This document shows positions 1-5,030 of a stretch of DNA of 5,038 nt, one piece after another (position 1 is the first letter of the stretch; every line of letters starts with the position of its first letter). The stretch spans positions 1 through 5,038 of the forward strand of contig JAJYQH010000153.1 of NCBI GenBank assembly GCA_021794705.1, written 5' to 3'. This stretch comes from Actinomycetes bacterium. Its GTDB lineage: Bacteria > Actinomycetota > Actinomycetes > Propionibacteriales > Propionibacteriaceae. Under the pieces are notes generated by a model that had not been told where the DNA came from, made no database searches, and worked only from the letters and a program-made list of their open reading frames with translations. A program made the translations under genes and the position numbers.

Positions 1-126
1 CAGCGGCTCGGGCAGCTCCGCCGGGTAGGGCGCCCACCCCTGCGGGATGAAGTCGCGGAACGCCTGGGAGAAGGGCGTCTGCCGGTTGGGAAGCTCCTTG
101 TCGCTCGCCTGGCCCTCGCTGGCCAT
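1..126 (-). CDS. Xaa-Pro aminopeptidase (aminopeptidase P family), N-terminal fragment
   Basis: This is the first 42 codons of a minus-strand gene that leaves the window at its left edge, so the catalytic domain is not visible. The frame is open from ATG at 126-124. A GAGGTGA Shine-Dalgarno-like sequence lies about 7 bases before the ATG and supports this start. The protein begins MASEGQASDKELPNRQTPFS and continues with an aromatic-rich segment, QAFRDFIPQGWAPYPAELPEPL. From memory of the family, the pattern 'LPNR-TPFS-AF--F---GWAP' is typical of the N-terminal leader of actinobacterial aminopeptidase P (M24B metallopeptidases), which remove an N-terminal residue before proline. The metal ligands lie near the far end of such proteins and cannot be checked here. 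The gene is divergent from the acyltransferase-like gene at 200. The call rests on N-terminal resemblance only, so an unrelated cytosolic protein remains possible. Confidence 0.6.
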   Translation of the reverse strand, partial: MASEGQASDKELPNRQTPFSQAFRDFIPQGWAPYPAELPEPL

Positions 127-168
127 TCGCTCACCTCGTCCTCGTCGTCTCGGGCTGCCGTTCCCCTG

Positions 169-174
169 ATCATA
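169..174 (-). promoter_or_regulatory. -10 box of the leftward (aminopeptidase) promoter
   Basis: Read on the minus strand this is TATGAT, one base from the consensus TATAAT. It would place the transcription start near 161-163 and give a leader of about 35 bases that contains the GAGGTGA ribosome-binding site. No good TTGACA-like -35 is seen at 16-18 bp spacing. That is common for actinobacterial promoters and lowers confidence. Confidence 0.5.
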
Positions 175-176
175 GG

Positions 177-200
177 CACCGGAGGCCTAGGCTCCCGGTG
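177..200. promoter_or_regulatory. 24-bp imperfect palindrome, candidate operator in the divergent promoter
   Basis: The outer arms CACCGG (177-182) and CCGGTG (195-200) are exact reverse complements. The centre GCCTAGGC (185-192) is a perfect 8-bp palindrome. Only the dinucleotides between arms and centre (183-184 and 193-194) break the symmetry, so 20 of 24 positions are symmetric. The element covers the -10 box and first transcribed base of the rightward gene and the spacer/-35 zone of the leftward promoter. A dimeric regulator bound here could affect both genes. No regulator gene is visible in the window, so the operator role is inferred from geometry alone. Confidence 0.4.
188..193 (+). 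promoter_or_regulatory. -10 box for a leaderless transcript starting at the GTG at 200
   Basis: TAGGCT fits the actinobacterial TANNNT -10 pattern. It ends six bases before the GTG start codon at 200-202, which is the distance expected between a -10 box and the transcription start. There is no purine-rich Shine-Dalgarno at normal spacing before that GTG; the nearest GGAG, at 181-184, is 15 bases away. The simplest reading is a leaderless mRNA whose first base is the G of the start codon. The -35 region around 164-170 is weak. Confidence 0.5.
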
Positions 201-1117
201 TGGACAACGTGCTGCGCGACACTCCCCGGCTGCTCGAGCTGCTGCGGCTGCTCGAGGTCGACCAGGTCGACCGGGACGCGATCCTCCTGTGGCGCGAGGA
301 ACTCACCGGCGCCGACGGTGAGCGCATCGACGAGCTGGCCGAACGGCTGCGCGCCGGCATCGGCGACTGGTTCGGGGTGTGGGACCGGGAGGTGTTCTCC
401 GGCGACGCCGGTCTCGACAGCCGCCTGGGCGACAACGTGCTGCCGCTGTTCGCGCTGCTCGCCACCGCGCCCGACGTGCACGCGGCCCACCTGCGGCGCG
501 GTGTTCCCGCCGAGCTGTCCTGGCACACCCTCTCCGACCTGGGGCAGCAGCTGCGGGTGTGCCGCCGGGTGCACGGCGTCCCCAGCCTCGCCACCGGCCC
601 GTGGCTCGCGAACGCGTGGTCCGACGGCTTCGCGTGGCTCGGGAGGCTCCAGTTCGAGCTCACCCGCTCACCCGACGGCGAGACCGTCTACGGGGTGCAC
701 ATCCCCGACACCGGGCCGCTGCTGCCCGACGAGGTGGACGCCGCCTTCGCCCGGGCCGCCCACTTCTTCCCCGAGCACTATCCCGAGGTGCGTCCCGTGC
801 CCCGGTTCTTCGAGTGCGACTCGTGGCTGCTCGACCCCCAGGTCGCCGCGGTCGTCCCCGGCTCGAACATGGCCCTCTTCCAGCAGCGGTGGGACATCGT
901 CGAGTCGGCGGAGTCCGACCGCAGCGGGCTGTTCTTCGGGTTCGGCATCGAGCCGCCCCGACCCGGCGTCACCTCCGACCCCGCCTTCCTCGACACCCTG
1001 CCGACCGGCTCGCGCCTGCACCGCGGGCTGGTGGGGATCTGGCGGGCCGGCGGTCATGTCATGGGCTGCCGGGGCCGGCTGCCGCTCGAGCGTCTCGGTC
1101 TCGGGCCGGGCCAGTAG
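200..1117 (+). CDS. Acyltransferase domain-containing protein (GNAT_C-type, function unknown)
   Basis: This 305-residue soluble protein has no signal peptide or membrane segment. Its pattern matches the actinobacterial acyltransferase-domain family made of an N-terminal NAT_N-like part and a C-terminal GNAT-like domain. Visible motifs are TLSDLGQQLRVCRRVHG (110-126), FAWLGRLQFEL (144-154), VHIPDTGPLLPDEVD (166-180), CDSWLLDPQ (206-214), SNMALFQQRW (222-231) and a C-terminal LPTGSRLHRGLVGIWRAGGH (267-286). The family is inferred to bind an acyl-CoA-like donor, but I know of no assigned substrate and none is implied by the neighbours. The GTG at 200 is chosen because it follows a TAGGCT -10 box at the distance expected of a leaderless transcript, and the N-terminus from there is a plausible amphipathic helix. 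It runs divergently from the aminopeptidase gene, and its TAG stop forms part of a -10-like box for the next gene. The family call is fairly secure; the enzymatic role is not. Confidence 0.75.
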   Translation: MDNVLRDTPRLLELLRLLEVDQVDRDAILLWREELTGADGERIDELAERLRAGIGDWFGVWDREVFSGDAGLDSRLGDNVLPLFALLATAPDVHAAHLRRGVPAELSWHTLSDLGQQLRVCRRVHGVPSLATGPWLANAWSDGFAWLGRLQFELTRSPDGETVYGVHIPDTGPLLPDEVDAAFARAAHFFPEHYPEVRPVPRFFECDSWLLDPQVAAVVPGSNMALFQQRWDIVESAESDRSGLFFGFGIEPPRPGVTSDPAFLDTLPTGSRLHRGLVGIWRAGGHVMGCRGRLPLERLGLGPGQ

Positions 1118-1120
1118 GCT
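1115..1120 (+). promoter_or_regulatory. -10-like box overlapping the acyltransferase stop codon
   Basis: TAGGCT here is identical to the hexamer before the gene at 200, and its first three bases are the TAG stop codon of that gene. It would start transcription near 1127 and give a leader of about 50 bases for the zinc-ribbon gene. No convincing -35 is visible at 16-19 bp spacing. The match could be coincidental, given that the stop codon fixes half of it. Confidence 0.35.
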
Positions 1121-1166
1121 GCACACCGGACGCCGACGGGCGCCACCACGCATCACGCACAGCAGC

Positions 1167-1172
1167 GAGGAG
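1167..1172 (+). promoter_or_regulatory. Ribosome-binding site that fixes the start of the zinc-ribbon gene
   Basis: GAGGAG lies four bases before ATG 1177. The reading frame is open far upstream, into the acyltransferase gene, so this site decides the start. Coding resemblance to the zinc-ribbon family begins exactly after this ATG. Confidence 0.65.
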
Positions 1173-1176
1173 CACC

Positions 1177-1923
1177 ATGCAGGCCGATCCGGCAGCCCAA
1201 CGCCGACTTCTCGAACTCGTCGCGATTGACACCCAGGTCGCCCAGCTGACCCATCGCCGCAACAACCTCCCCGAGAACGCCGAACTCGCCGAGCTCCGGG
1301 CCCGGCACACGGAGGCCTCCCGGGCCCTGGTCGCCGCGGAGACGCGGCTCTCCGACGCCCAGCGGGAGGTGCAGCGGGTCGAGTCCGACCTCGTGCCCGC
1401 CCGCCAGCGCCTCGTGCGCGACCAGGAGCGCGCCGACCAGGGCGCCGTCACCGATCCCAGGGCGCTGCGCGGCCTGCTCGAGGAGATCGAGCACCTCGGC
1501 GGCCGGATCGCCACCCTGGAGGACCAGGAGCTCGACCACCTCCAGGAGGTCGAGGACGCCACGGCCGACCGCGACCACCTCGCCGCCGCCCGCGACCTCG
1601 TCACCGCCCGCGCCCGCGAGGTCATCGCCGCCCGCGACCAGCAGGTCGCCGAGATCGACGGCCGGCTCGCGGTGGCCCGTGACGCGCGGGCGTCCCTGGT
1701 CGCCGGGCTCCCTGCCGACCTCGTCGGCCTGTACGACCGGATCGGTGCCCGGCTCGGAGGCGCCGGGGCGGCCGAACTGCGGGCGAAGCGCTGCCTCGGC
1801 TGCCTCCTGGAGATCAACGCGGCCGACCTCCGTCGTTTCGCGGCGGCTGCCCCCGAGGAGGTGATCCGGTGCGAGGAGTGCGACCGGATCCTCGTCCGCA
1901 CGCCCGAATCGGGCCTGTCGTGA
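1177..1923 (+). CDS. C4-type zinc ribbon protein with long coiled coil (DUF164 / zf-RING_7)
   Basis: The protein has 248 residues and no membrane segment. Residues 1 to about 175 are strongly helical, rich in Glu, Arg, Ala and Leu with heptad-like leucines, and should form an antiparallel coiled-coil hairpin. The segment VTDPRALRGLLEEIEHL (91-107) matches the family's characteristic 'V-NPRE---L--EI--L' turn. The C-terminal zinc ribbon has two knuckles: C206-L-G-C209 in KRCLGCLLEIN and C232-E-E-C235 in IRCEECDRILVR. All four ligands are present, and length and architecture are normal. Characterised relatives are Helicobacter HP0958/FlgZ and Chlamydia CT398. In actinobacteria the role is unsettled, with nucleic-acid or protein-scaffold functions proposed. 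The gene ends 59 bp before the RNB ribonuclease gene on the same strand, so co-transcription is likely. Conservation of this gene near RNA-processing genes would fit an RNA-related role, but that is inference. Confidence 0.85.
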   Translation: MQADPAAQRRLLELVAIDTQVAQLTHRRNNLPENAELAELRARHTEASRALVAAETRLSDAQREVQRVESDLVPARQRLVRDQERADQGAVTDPRALRGLLEEIEHLGGRIATLEDQELDHLQEVEDATADRDHLAAARDLVTARAREVIAARDQQVAEIDGRLAVARDARASLVAGLPADLVGLYDRIGARLGGAGAAELRAKRCLGCLLEINAADLRRFAAAAPEEVIRCEECDRILVRTPESGLS

Positions 1924-1982
1924 CGGCTCGGGCGGCCGGGCCGGCGTCCGCGGGCAGCGGCGCCGACTGACCCGGAGGTCCG

Positions 1983-3422
1983 ATGCGCACCCGGCACATC
2001 TCGCTGGTCCCGGTTCCGCCGCCCCTGGCCGCAGGGGTCGAGCGGCTGCGCGACGAGCTCGACGTGCCCCACGAGTTCCCTCCCGAGGTGCGAGAGGTCG
2101 CCCGGCGCTCGGCCGCCGACGGGCCCGCGACCCGGCCCGGACGCCGCGACCTCACCGACCTCGACCTGGTCACCATCGACCCGCCCGGCAGCATGGACCT
2201 CGACCAGGCGGTGTGCGTGCAGCGTTCCCGCCACGGCTACCGGGTCTGGTACGCCATCGCCGACGTGGCCGCCTGGGTGGCACCCGGGGACGCCGTCGAC
2301 CGGGAGGCCCACCGCCGCGGCCAGACCTTCTACGCGCCCGACTCCCGCTCGCCGCTCCACCCGCCGGTGCTCGGGGAGGGTGCGGCCAGCCTGCTCGCCG
2401 ACGGTCACGACCGGCCGGCGCTCGTGTGGCGGATCGACCTCGACTCCTCCGGGCAGGTGACCGGGAGCACGGTCGAGCGGGCCCGCGTCCGCAGCCGCGG
2501 GCGGCTCAGCTATCAGCACGTGCAGCGGGAGCTGGACGCCGGGACCGCCCGCGACTCGCTGCGCCTGCTGCGCGAGGTGGGCCTGCTGCGCGAGCGGGTC
2601 GAGGCCGAGCGCGGCGGGGTCAGCCTCAACCTGCCGGAGCAGGAGGTGCGGGGAGAGGACGGCACGTGGGTCGCCGAGTTCCGGCGCCCGCTGCCGGTCG
2701 AGGGATGGAACGCGCAGATCAGCCTGCTCACGGGCATGGCGGCGGCCGGGATGATGCTCGCCGGGGGTGTCGGCGTCCTGAGGACCCTGCCGCCCGCCCA
2801 CCCGGCCGACCGCGTCCACCTGCGGCACGTGGCCAAGAGCCTGCACATCCCGTGGGCCGCCGGCACGCCCTACCCCGAGTTCGTGCGCTCCCTCGACCCG
2901 GACGTGCCCGAGCACCTCGCCATGCTCACGGCCTGCACGACCCTGTTCCGCGGTGCCGGCTACACGCTGATCGGACCCGGCACCGACCCGGACGCCGTCC
3001 GGCACGCGGCGCTCGCCGCCGACTACGCCCACGCCACCGCGCCGCTGCGTCGCCTCGTCGACCGGTACGTGGGGGAGGTGTGCGTCGCGCTGTGCGCCGG
3101 GGCGGAGGTACCGGAATGGGCGCTCGCCGCGTTGCCGAAACTGCCCGCGGAGATGGCGGAGTCGGACCAGCGCGCGCACCGGTTCGAGAGGGGCGTGCTC
3201 GACCTCGTCGAGGCCCTCGAACTGTCCGGCCGGGTCGGCGACACGTTCACCGGGGTCGTCGTCGAGGTGGAGGCCGGGGGCCGCCGGGGGCTGGTCACGG
3301 TGGCGCAGCCCGCGGTGGAGGCACCGGTCAGCGGCAGCGACCTGCCACTGGGCGAGGAGATCGCGGTGCGGCTGGCCCGCTGCGACACCGACACGGGTCG
3401 GATCGCCTTCGCGCAGGCCTGA
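1983..3422 (+). CDS. RNB-domain 3'-5' exoribonuclease (RNase II/R superfamily, short actinobacterial type)
   Basis: This is a 479-residue cytosolic protein. Its RNB catalytic domain spans roughly residues 55-400. The metal-binding signature is VTIDPPGSMDLDQA (63-76), with D66, D72 and D74 matching E. coli RNase II D201, D207 and D209. The fourth acidic position (D210) is Q75. Further RNB hallmarks are VWYAIADVAAWV, GQTFYAPDSRSPLHPPVLGE and the late YAHATAPLRRLVDRY (348-362), which corresponds to the 'Y-HFTSPIRRY-D' motif. There is no recognisable N-terminal cold-shock pair. The last 58 residues (422-479) look like a reduced S1/OB-type beta domain. The protein is much shorter than RNase II (about 640) or RNase R (about 800). 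Such enzymes degrade RNA processively from the 3' end to nucleoside monophosphates. ATG 1983 is supported by GGAGGT at 1974-1979. The MDLDQ variant is, from memory, common in the actinobacterial subfamily, so activity is still expected. Confidence 0.88.
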   Translation: MRTRHISLVPVPPPLAAGVERLRDELDVPHEFPPEVREVARRSAADGPATRPGRRDLTDLDLVTIDPPGSMDLDQAVCVQRSRHGYRVWYAIADVAAWVAPGDAVDREAHRRGQTFYAPDSRSPLHPPVLGEGAASLLADGHDRPALVWRIDLDSSGQVTGSTVERARVRSRGRLSYQHVQRELDAGTARDSLRLLREVGLLRERVEAERGGVSLNLPEQEVRGEDGTWVAEFRRPLPVEGWNAQISLLTGMAAAGMMLAGGVGVLRTLPPAHPADRVHLRHVAKSLHIPWAAGTPYPEFVRSLDPDVPEHLAMLTACTTLFRGAGYTLIGPGTDPDAVRHAALAADYAHATAPLRRLVDRYVGEVCVALCAGAEVPEWALAALPKLPAEMAESDQRAHRFERGVLDLVEALELSGRVGDTFTGVVVEVEAGGRRGLVTVAQPAVEAPVSGSDLPLGEEIAVRLARCDTDTGRIAFAQA

Positions 3423-3449
3423 GATCGTCGGCCCGCCGGGTCGGAAATA

Positions 3450-3476
3450 TCCGGGGCCCGGAAGGCGTTCCCCGGA
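3450..3476 (+). terminator. Possible hairpin after the RNB gene (weak terminator candidate)
   Basis: TCCGGGG (3450-3456) and CCCCGGA (3470-3476) can form a 7-bp GC-rich stem with a 13-base loop. An alternative small hairpin, GGAA-ggcg-TTCC, lies at 3460-3471. No T-tract follows, so this is not a standard intrinsic terminator, although actinobacterial terminators often lack one. In such GC-rich DNA a stem of this size can arise by chance. Confidence 0.25.
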
Positions 3477-3517
3477 CGTCGGGGAGAGGTACGGCCGGGG
3501 GTATCCCGGTGAGAGGG

Positions 3518-3524
3518 AAGGGAG
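3518..3524 (+). promoter_or_regulatory. Ribosome-binding site deciding the start of the membrane protein
   Basis: AAGGGAG lies five bases before GTG 3530. An in-frame alternative GTG at 3509 has no comparable site in front of it and would add only VRGKGAG, so the later start is preferred. Confidence 0.6.
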
Positions 3525-3529
3525 CGGGC

Positions 3530-4582
3530 GTGAATCTGTGGGACCCCCAGGTCGGCATGGCGGTGTGGGCCGTGCTCGGCACGGCATTCCTCCTCGGCAT
3601 GATCCATGGCGTCACGCCCGACGAGCACACCTGGCCCATCACCTTCTCCTACGCGGTGGGCGGGTACTCGAGCCGGGCCGGCATGCGCAGCGCGTTGCTG
3701 TTCTCGCTGACGTTCGCCCTGCAGCGGGCCATCGCGAGCGAACTCGCCTACCTGGCCCTGGGCCGGTACCTCAGCCTCGGTTCGGTCACCGACTACATCA
3801 TCTACATCGTCGTCGGTGTCGCGATGGTCTGGGCTGCCCGCTACATCCGGGGCGGACGCCTGCCCTGGCACCTCGACCTGCACCTGCACTCGCGCCTCCG
3901 CGCGTCGACGGCCGGGCCGGCGGCCGGGCACGCCCACCACCACGGCGCCCCGGTGCACGTGCACACCCACGGCAACGTCCCGCTGGCAGAGACGGGTCAC
4001 TGGTCGGCGGACAAGTGCCCCGAGTGCGGGGAGCCGAGCCTGCGCGACCCGCGTCCGTGGATGCCGGCCGTGCACGGGTTCATCGCCGGCTGGGGCGTCG
4101 GGGCGTTCGCCACCATCATCTACACGGTGCTCGCCCCGTCGATGCCCTCCGCCGCCCTCGGCTGGCTGCCCGGCGCCGTGTTCGGCCTCGGCACCATGGC
4201 CGTGCAGGTGCTCATCGGCACCTCCGTCGGGTGGCTCGTGCGCCGGGCCGGCGCCGGTCCGGAGGCCGCCCGCGCCATCGGACTGGTCGTCGCGGCCCGC
4301 ACCCTGGGGGTCGGCGGCGCCGCCTTCGTCCTCGCCGGCCTGTTCGGGCTGGCCTTCCCCCGGCTGGCCAGTGCGCAGCTGAGCACCGGCGTGGCCGTGC
4401 ACAACCTCGACACCCTCGGCCTGCCGATCCTCCTCGTCATGGTCTCCGTCGGCCTCGTCGGCATCGGGTCGCTCGTGCAGCAGGTGCGGGTGCAGACGCG
4501 GCGGCCGGCCGAGCGCCGCGAGGAGCCGCATGCCGGCCGCGAGGTTCCCGCTACACTCGGGTCGGACGAGTCGGCCGGGTGA
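3530..4582 (+). CDS. Multi-pass membrane protein, probable nickel/cobalt-type metal transporter (NicO/UreH-like) with His-rich loop
   Basis: The protein has 350 residues and about seven hydrophobic segments, roughly at 8-25, 52-77, 86-103, 179-201, 208-236, 250-276 and 295-316. At the end of the first segment is GMIHGVTPDEHTWPITFSYA, with H26, D31, E32 and H33. This resembles the H-x4-D-H metal signature of nickel/cobalt permeases, but with an extra Glu. Between segments 3 and 4 is a polar loop (104-178) holding eleven histidines between 114 and 157 (including GHAHHHG and HVHTHG) and then CPECG (163-167), a knuckle-like pair of cysteines. Segment 4 opens with HGFIAGWGVGAFA, and a third conserved-looking site is QRAIASELAYL (65-75). 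Histidine-rich loops are typical of RcnA/NicO-type transporters and metal-delivery proteins. Transport of a divalent metal is therefore inferred, with direction and ion unknown. The gene follows the RNB gene by 107 bp and runs about 19 bp into rnpB. A membrane protein of another transport class cannot be excluded. Confidence 0.6.
   Translation: MNLWDPQVGMAVWAVLGTAFLLGMIHGVTPDEHTWPITFSYAVGGYSSRAGMRSALLFSLTFALQRAIASELAYLALGRYLSLGSVTDYIIYIVVGVAMVWAARYIRGGRLPWHLDLHLHSRLRASTAGPAAGHAHHHGAPVHVHTHGNVPLAETGHWSADKCPECGEPSLRDPRPWMPAVHGFIAGWGVGAFATIIYTVLAPSMPSAALGWLPGAVFGLGTMAVQVLIGTSVGWLVRRAGAGPEAARAIGLVVAARTLGVGGAAFVLAGLFGLAFPRLASAQLSTGVAVHNLDTLGLPILLVMVSVGLVGIGSLVQQVRVQTRRPAERREEPHAGREVPATLGSDESAG
4552..4557 (+). 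promoter_or_regulatory. -10 box of rnpB, inside the 3' end of the membrane-protein gene
   Basis: TACACT fits TANNNT well and ends six bases before G4564, the first base of the 13-bp P1 helix of RNase P RNA. The spacing matches a transcription start at the mature 5' end. The hexamer is also translated as part of the ...VPATLG... tail. A -35 match near 4528-4535 (around ATGCCG) is poor. Confidence 0.6.
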
Positions 4583-4950
4583 TCGCGGCGTCCTCGTGAC
4601 GTCGAGGAAAGTCCGGACTCCACAGGGCGAGGTGGTGGGCAACACCCACCCGGGGTGACCCGCGGGACAGTGCCACAGAGAACAGACCGCCCGCCGCGAG
4701 GCGGGTAAGGGTGAAACGGTGGTGTAAGAGACCACCAGCGTCCCAGGTGACTGGGACGGCTCGGTAAACCCCACCTGGAGCAAGACCAAGAAGGGCGCTC
4801 ACGCGTCCGCGGAAGTGACTGAGGGCGGCCCGCCCGAGCTTCCGGGTAGGTCGCACAGCCGTTGGCTGGAGGCCGTCGGTGACGACGGTCACAGATGGAT
4901 GATCACCGCGCGCACGCGCACAGAATCCGGCTTACAGGCCGACTCGTCCC
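4564..4950 (+). ncRNA. rnpB: RNase P RNA, bacterial class A
   Basis: This is the catalytic RNA of RNase P, which cleaves the 5' leader from pre-tRNAs. All conserved blocks are present. The 5' block GAGGAAAGTCCGGACTCC starts at 4604, and the 3' block ACAGAATCCGGCTTAC starts at 4920. P1 is a perfect 13-bp helix (4564-4576 with 4937-4949). P2 pairs GGTGATC 4578-4584 with GATCACC 4901-4907. P3 is a short stem, 4587-4592 with 4598-4603. P4 pairs AAG(T)CCGG 4609-4616 with CCGGCTT 4927-4933, leaving the universal bulged U at 4612. P12 is 4690-4695/4700-4705 with a GCGA loop, and P13 is 4718-4723/4731-4736. P14 (4740-4746/4751-4757) and P18 (4873-4878/4883-4888) both have GTGA loops, as needed for docking on P8. 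GGGTAGG at 4844-4850 is the L15 site that pairs with the tRNA CCA end. The ends are set from P1 and may differ by a few bases. The first ~19 bases overlap the preceding CDS, and its TGA lies in P2. Confidence 0.97.
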
Positions 4951-4961
4951 TCAAAGATCTC

Positions 4962-4991
4962 TTGACTAGCAACGATGGTCCCCAATATGGC
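4962..4991 (+). promoter_or_regulatory. Possible rightward promoter downstream of rnpB
   Basis: TTGACT at 4962-4967 is the best -35-like hexamer in the window. At 18 bp spacing it is followed by TATGGC (4986-4991); CAATAT (4983-4988) is a 15-bp-spaced alternative. Neither -10 is good. This stretch is visibly less GC-rich than the rest of the window, as promoters often are. The gene it would serve lies beyond the right edge. Confidence 0.3.
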
Positions 4992-4992
4992 G

Positions 4993-5012
4993 GGGAGTCC
5001 GCAGGGAGTCCG
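4993..5012 (+). repeat. Tandem 9-bp direct repeat with 11-bp period
   Basis: GGGAGTCCG occurs at 4993-5001 and again exactly at 5004-5012, separated by CA. A degenerate third copy (GGAGTTCC) appears at 5023-5030. The 11-bp spacing is close to one helical turn, so the copies would face the same side of the DNA. No protein or function is indicated. Confidence 0.55.
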
Positions 5013-5030
5013 GAAAATTCGCGGAGTTCC
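5004..5030 (+). other. Imperfect inverted repeat near the right edge
   Basis: TCCG 5009-5012 can pair with CGGA 5022-5025 around an A/T-rich nine-base loop. After one G-G mismatch, GGGA 5004-5007 continues the stem with TTCC 5027-5030, with one G-T pair. It could be an operator or part of a leader for a gene outside the window, or a chance hairpin. Confidence 0.25.

Noticed and set aside
198..1229. Alternative frame starting at the overlapping GTG at 198
   Set aside because: The product is Ser/Thr/Cys/Pro-rich noise, whereas the frame from 200 carries clear acyltransferase-family motifs.
1924..1982. Promoter or terminator between the zinc-ribbon and RNB genes
   Set aside because: The 59-bp gap is GC-rich with only weak self-complementarity and no TANNNT box at suitable distance. 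Only the ribosome-binding site at 1974-1979 is convincing.
2213..3529. Long upstream extension of the membrane-protein reading frame
   Set aside because: The translated extension is Arg/Pro/Gly-rich and overlaps the RNB gene out of frame. Family-like sequence begins only at the GTG at 3530 behind a good ribosome-binding site.
1059..3587. 842-codon open frame on the minus strand
   Set aside because: It runs antisense across the zinc-ribbon and RNB genes, has low-complexity Arg/Pro/Gly/Ser-rich composition and no recognisable domain. Long antisense open frames are expected in DNA with GC-biased third positions.
3023..4789. 588-codon minus-strand open frame
   Set aside because: It lies opposite the RNB end, the membrane protein and rnpB. 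Its sequence has no family features and it even covers structured RNA, so it is a composition artefact.
4551..4892. Minus-strand frame of 113 codons across rnpB
   Set aside because: The region is fully explained by RNase P RNA secondary structure on the plus strand, and the encoded peptide shows no family resemblance.
4951..4970. Intrinsic terminator after rnpB
   Set aside because: The short inverted elements near TCAAAGATCTCTTGA give only 3-4 bp stems and no T-tract follows, so no terminator is called.
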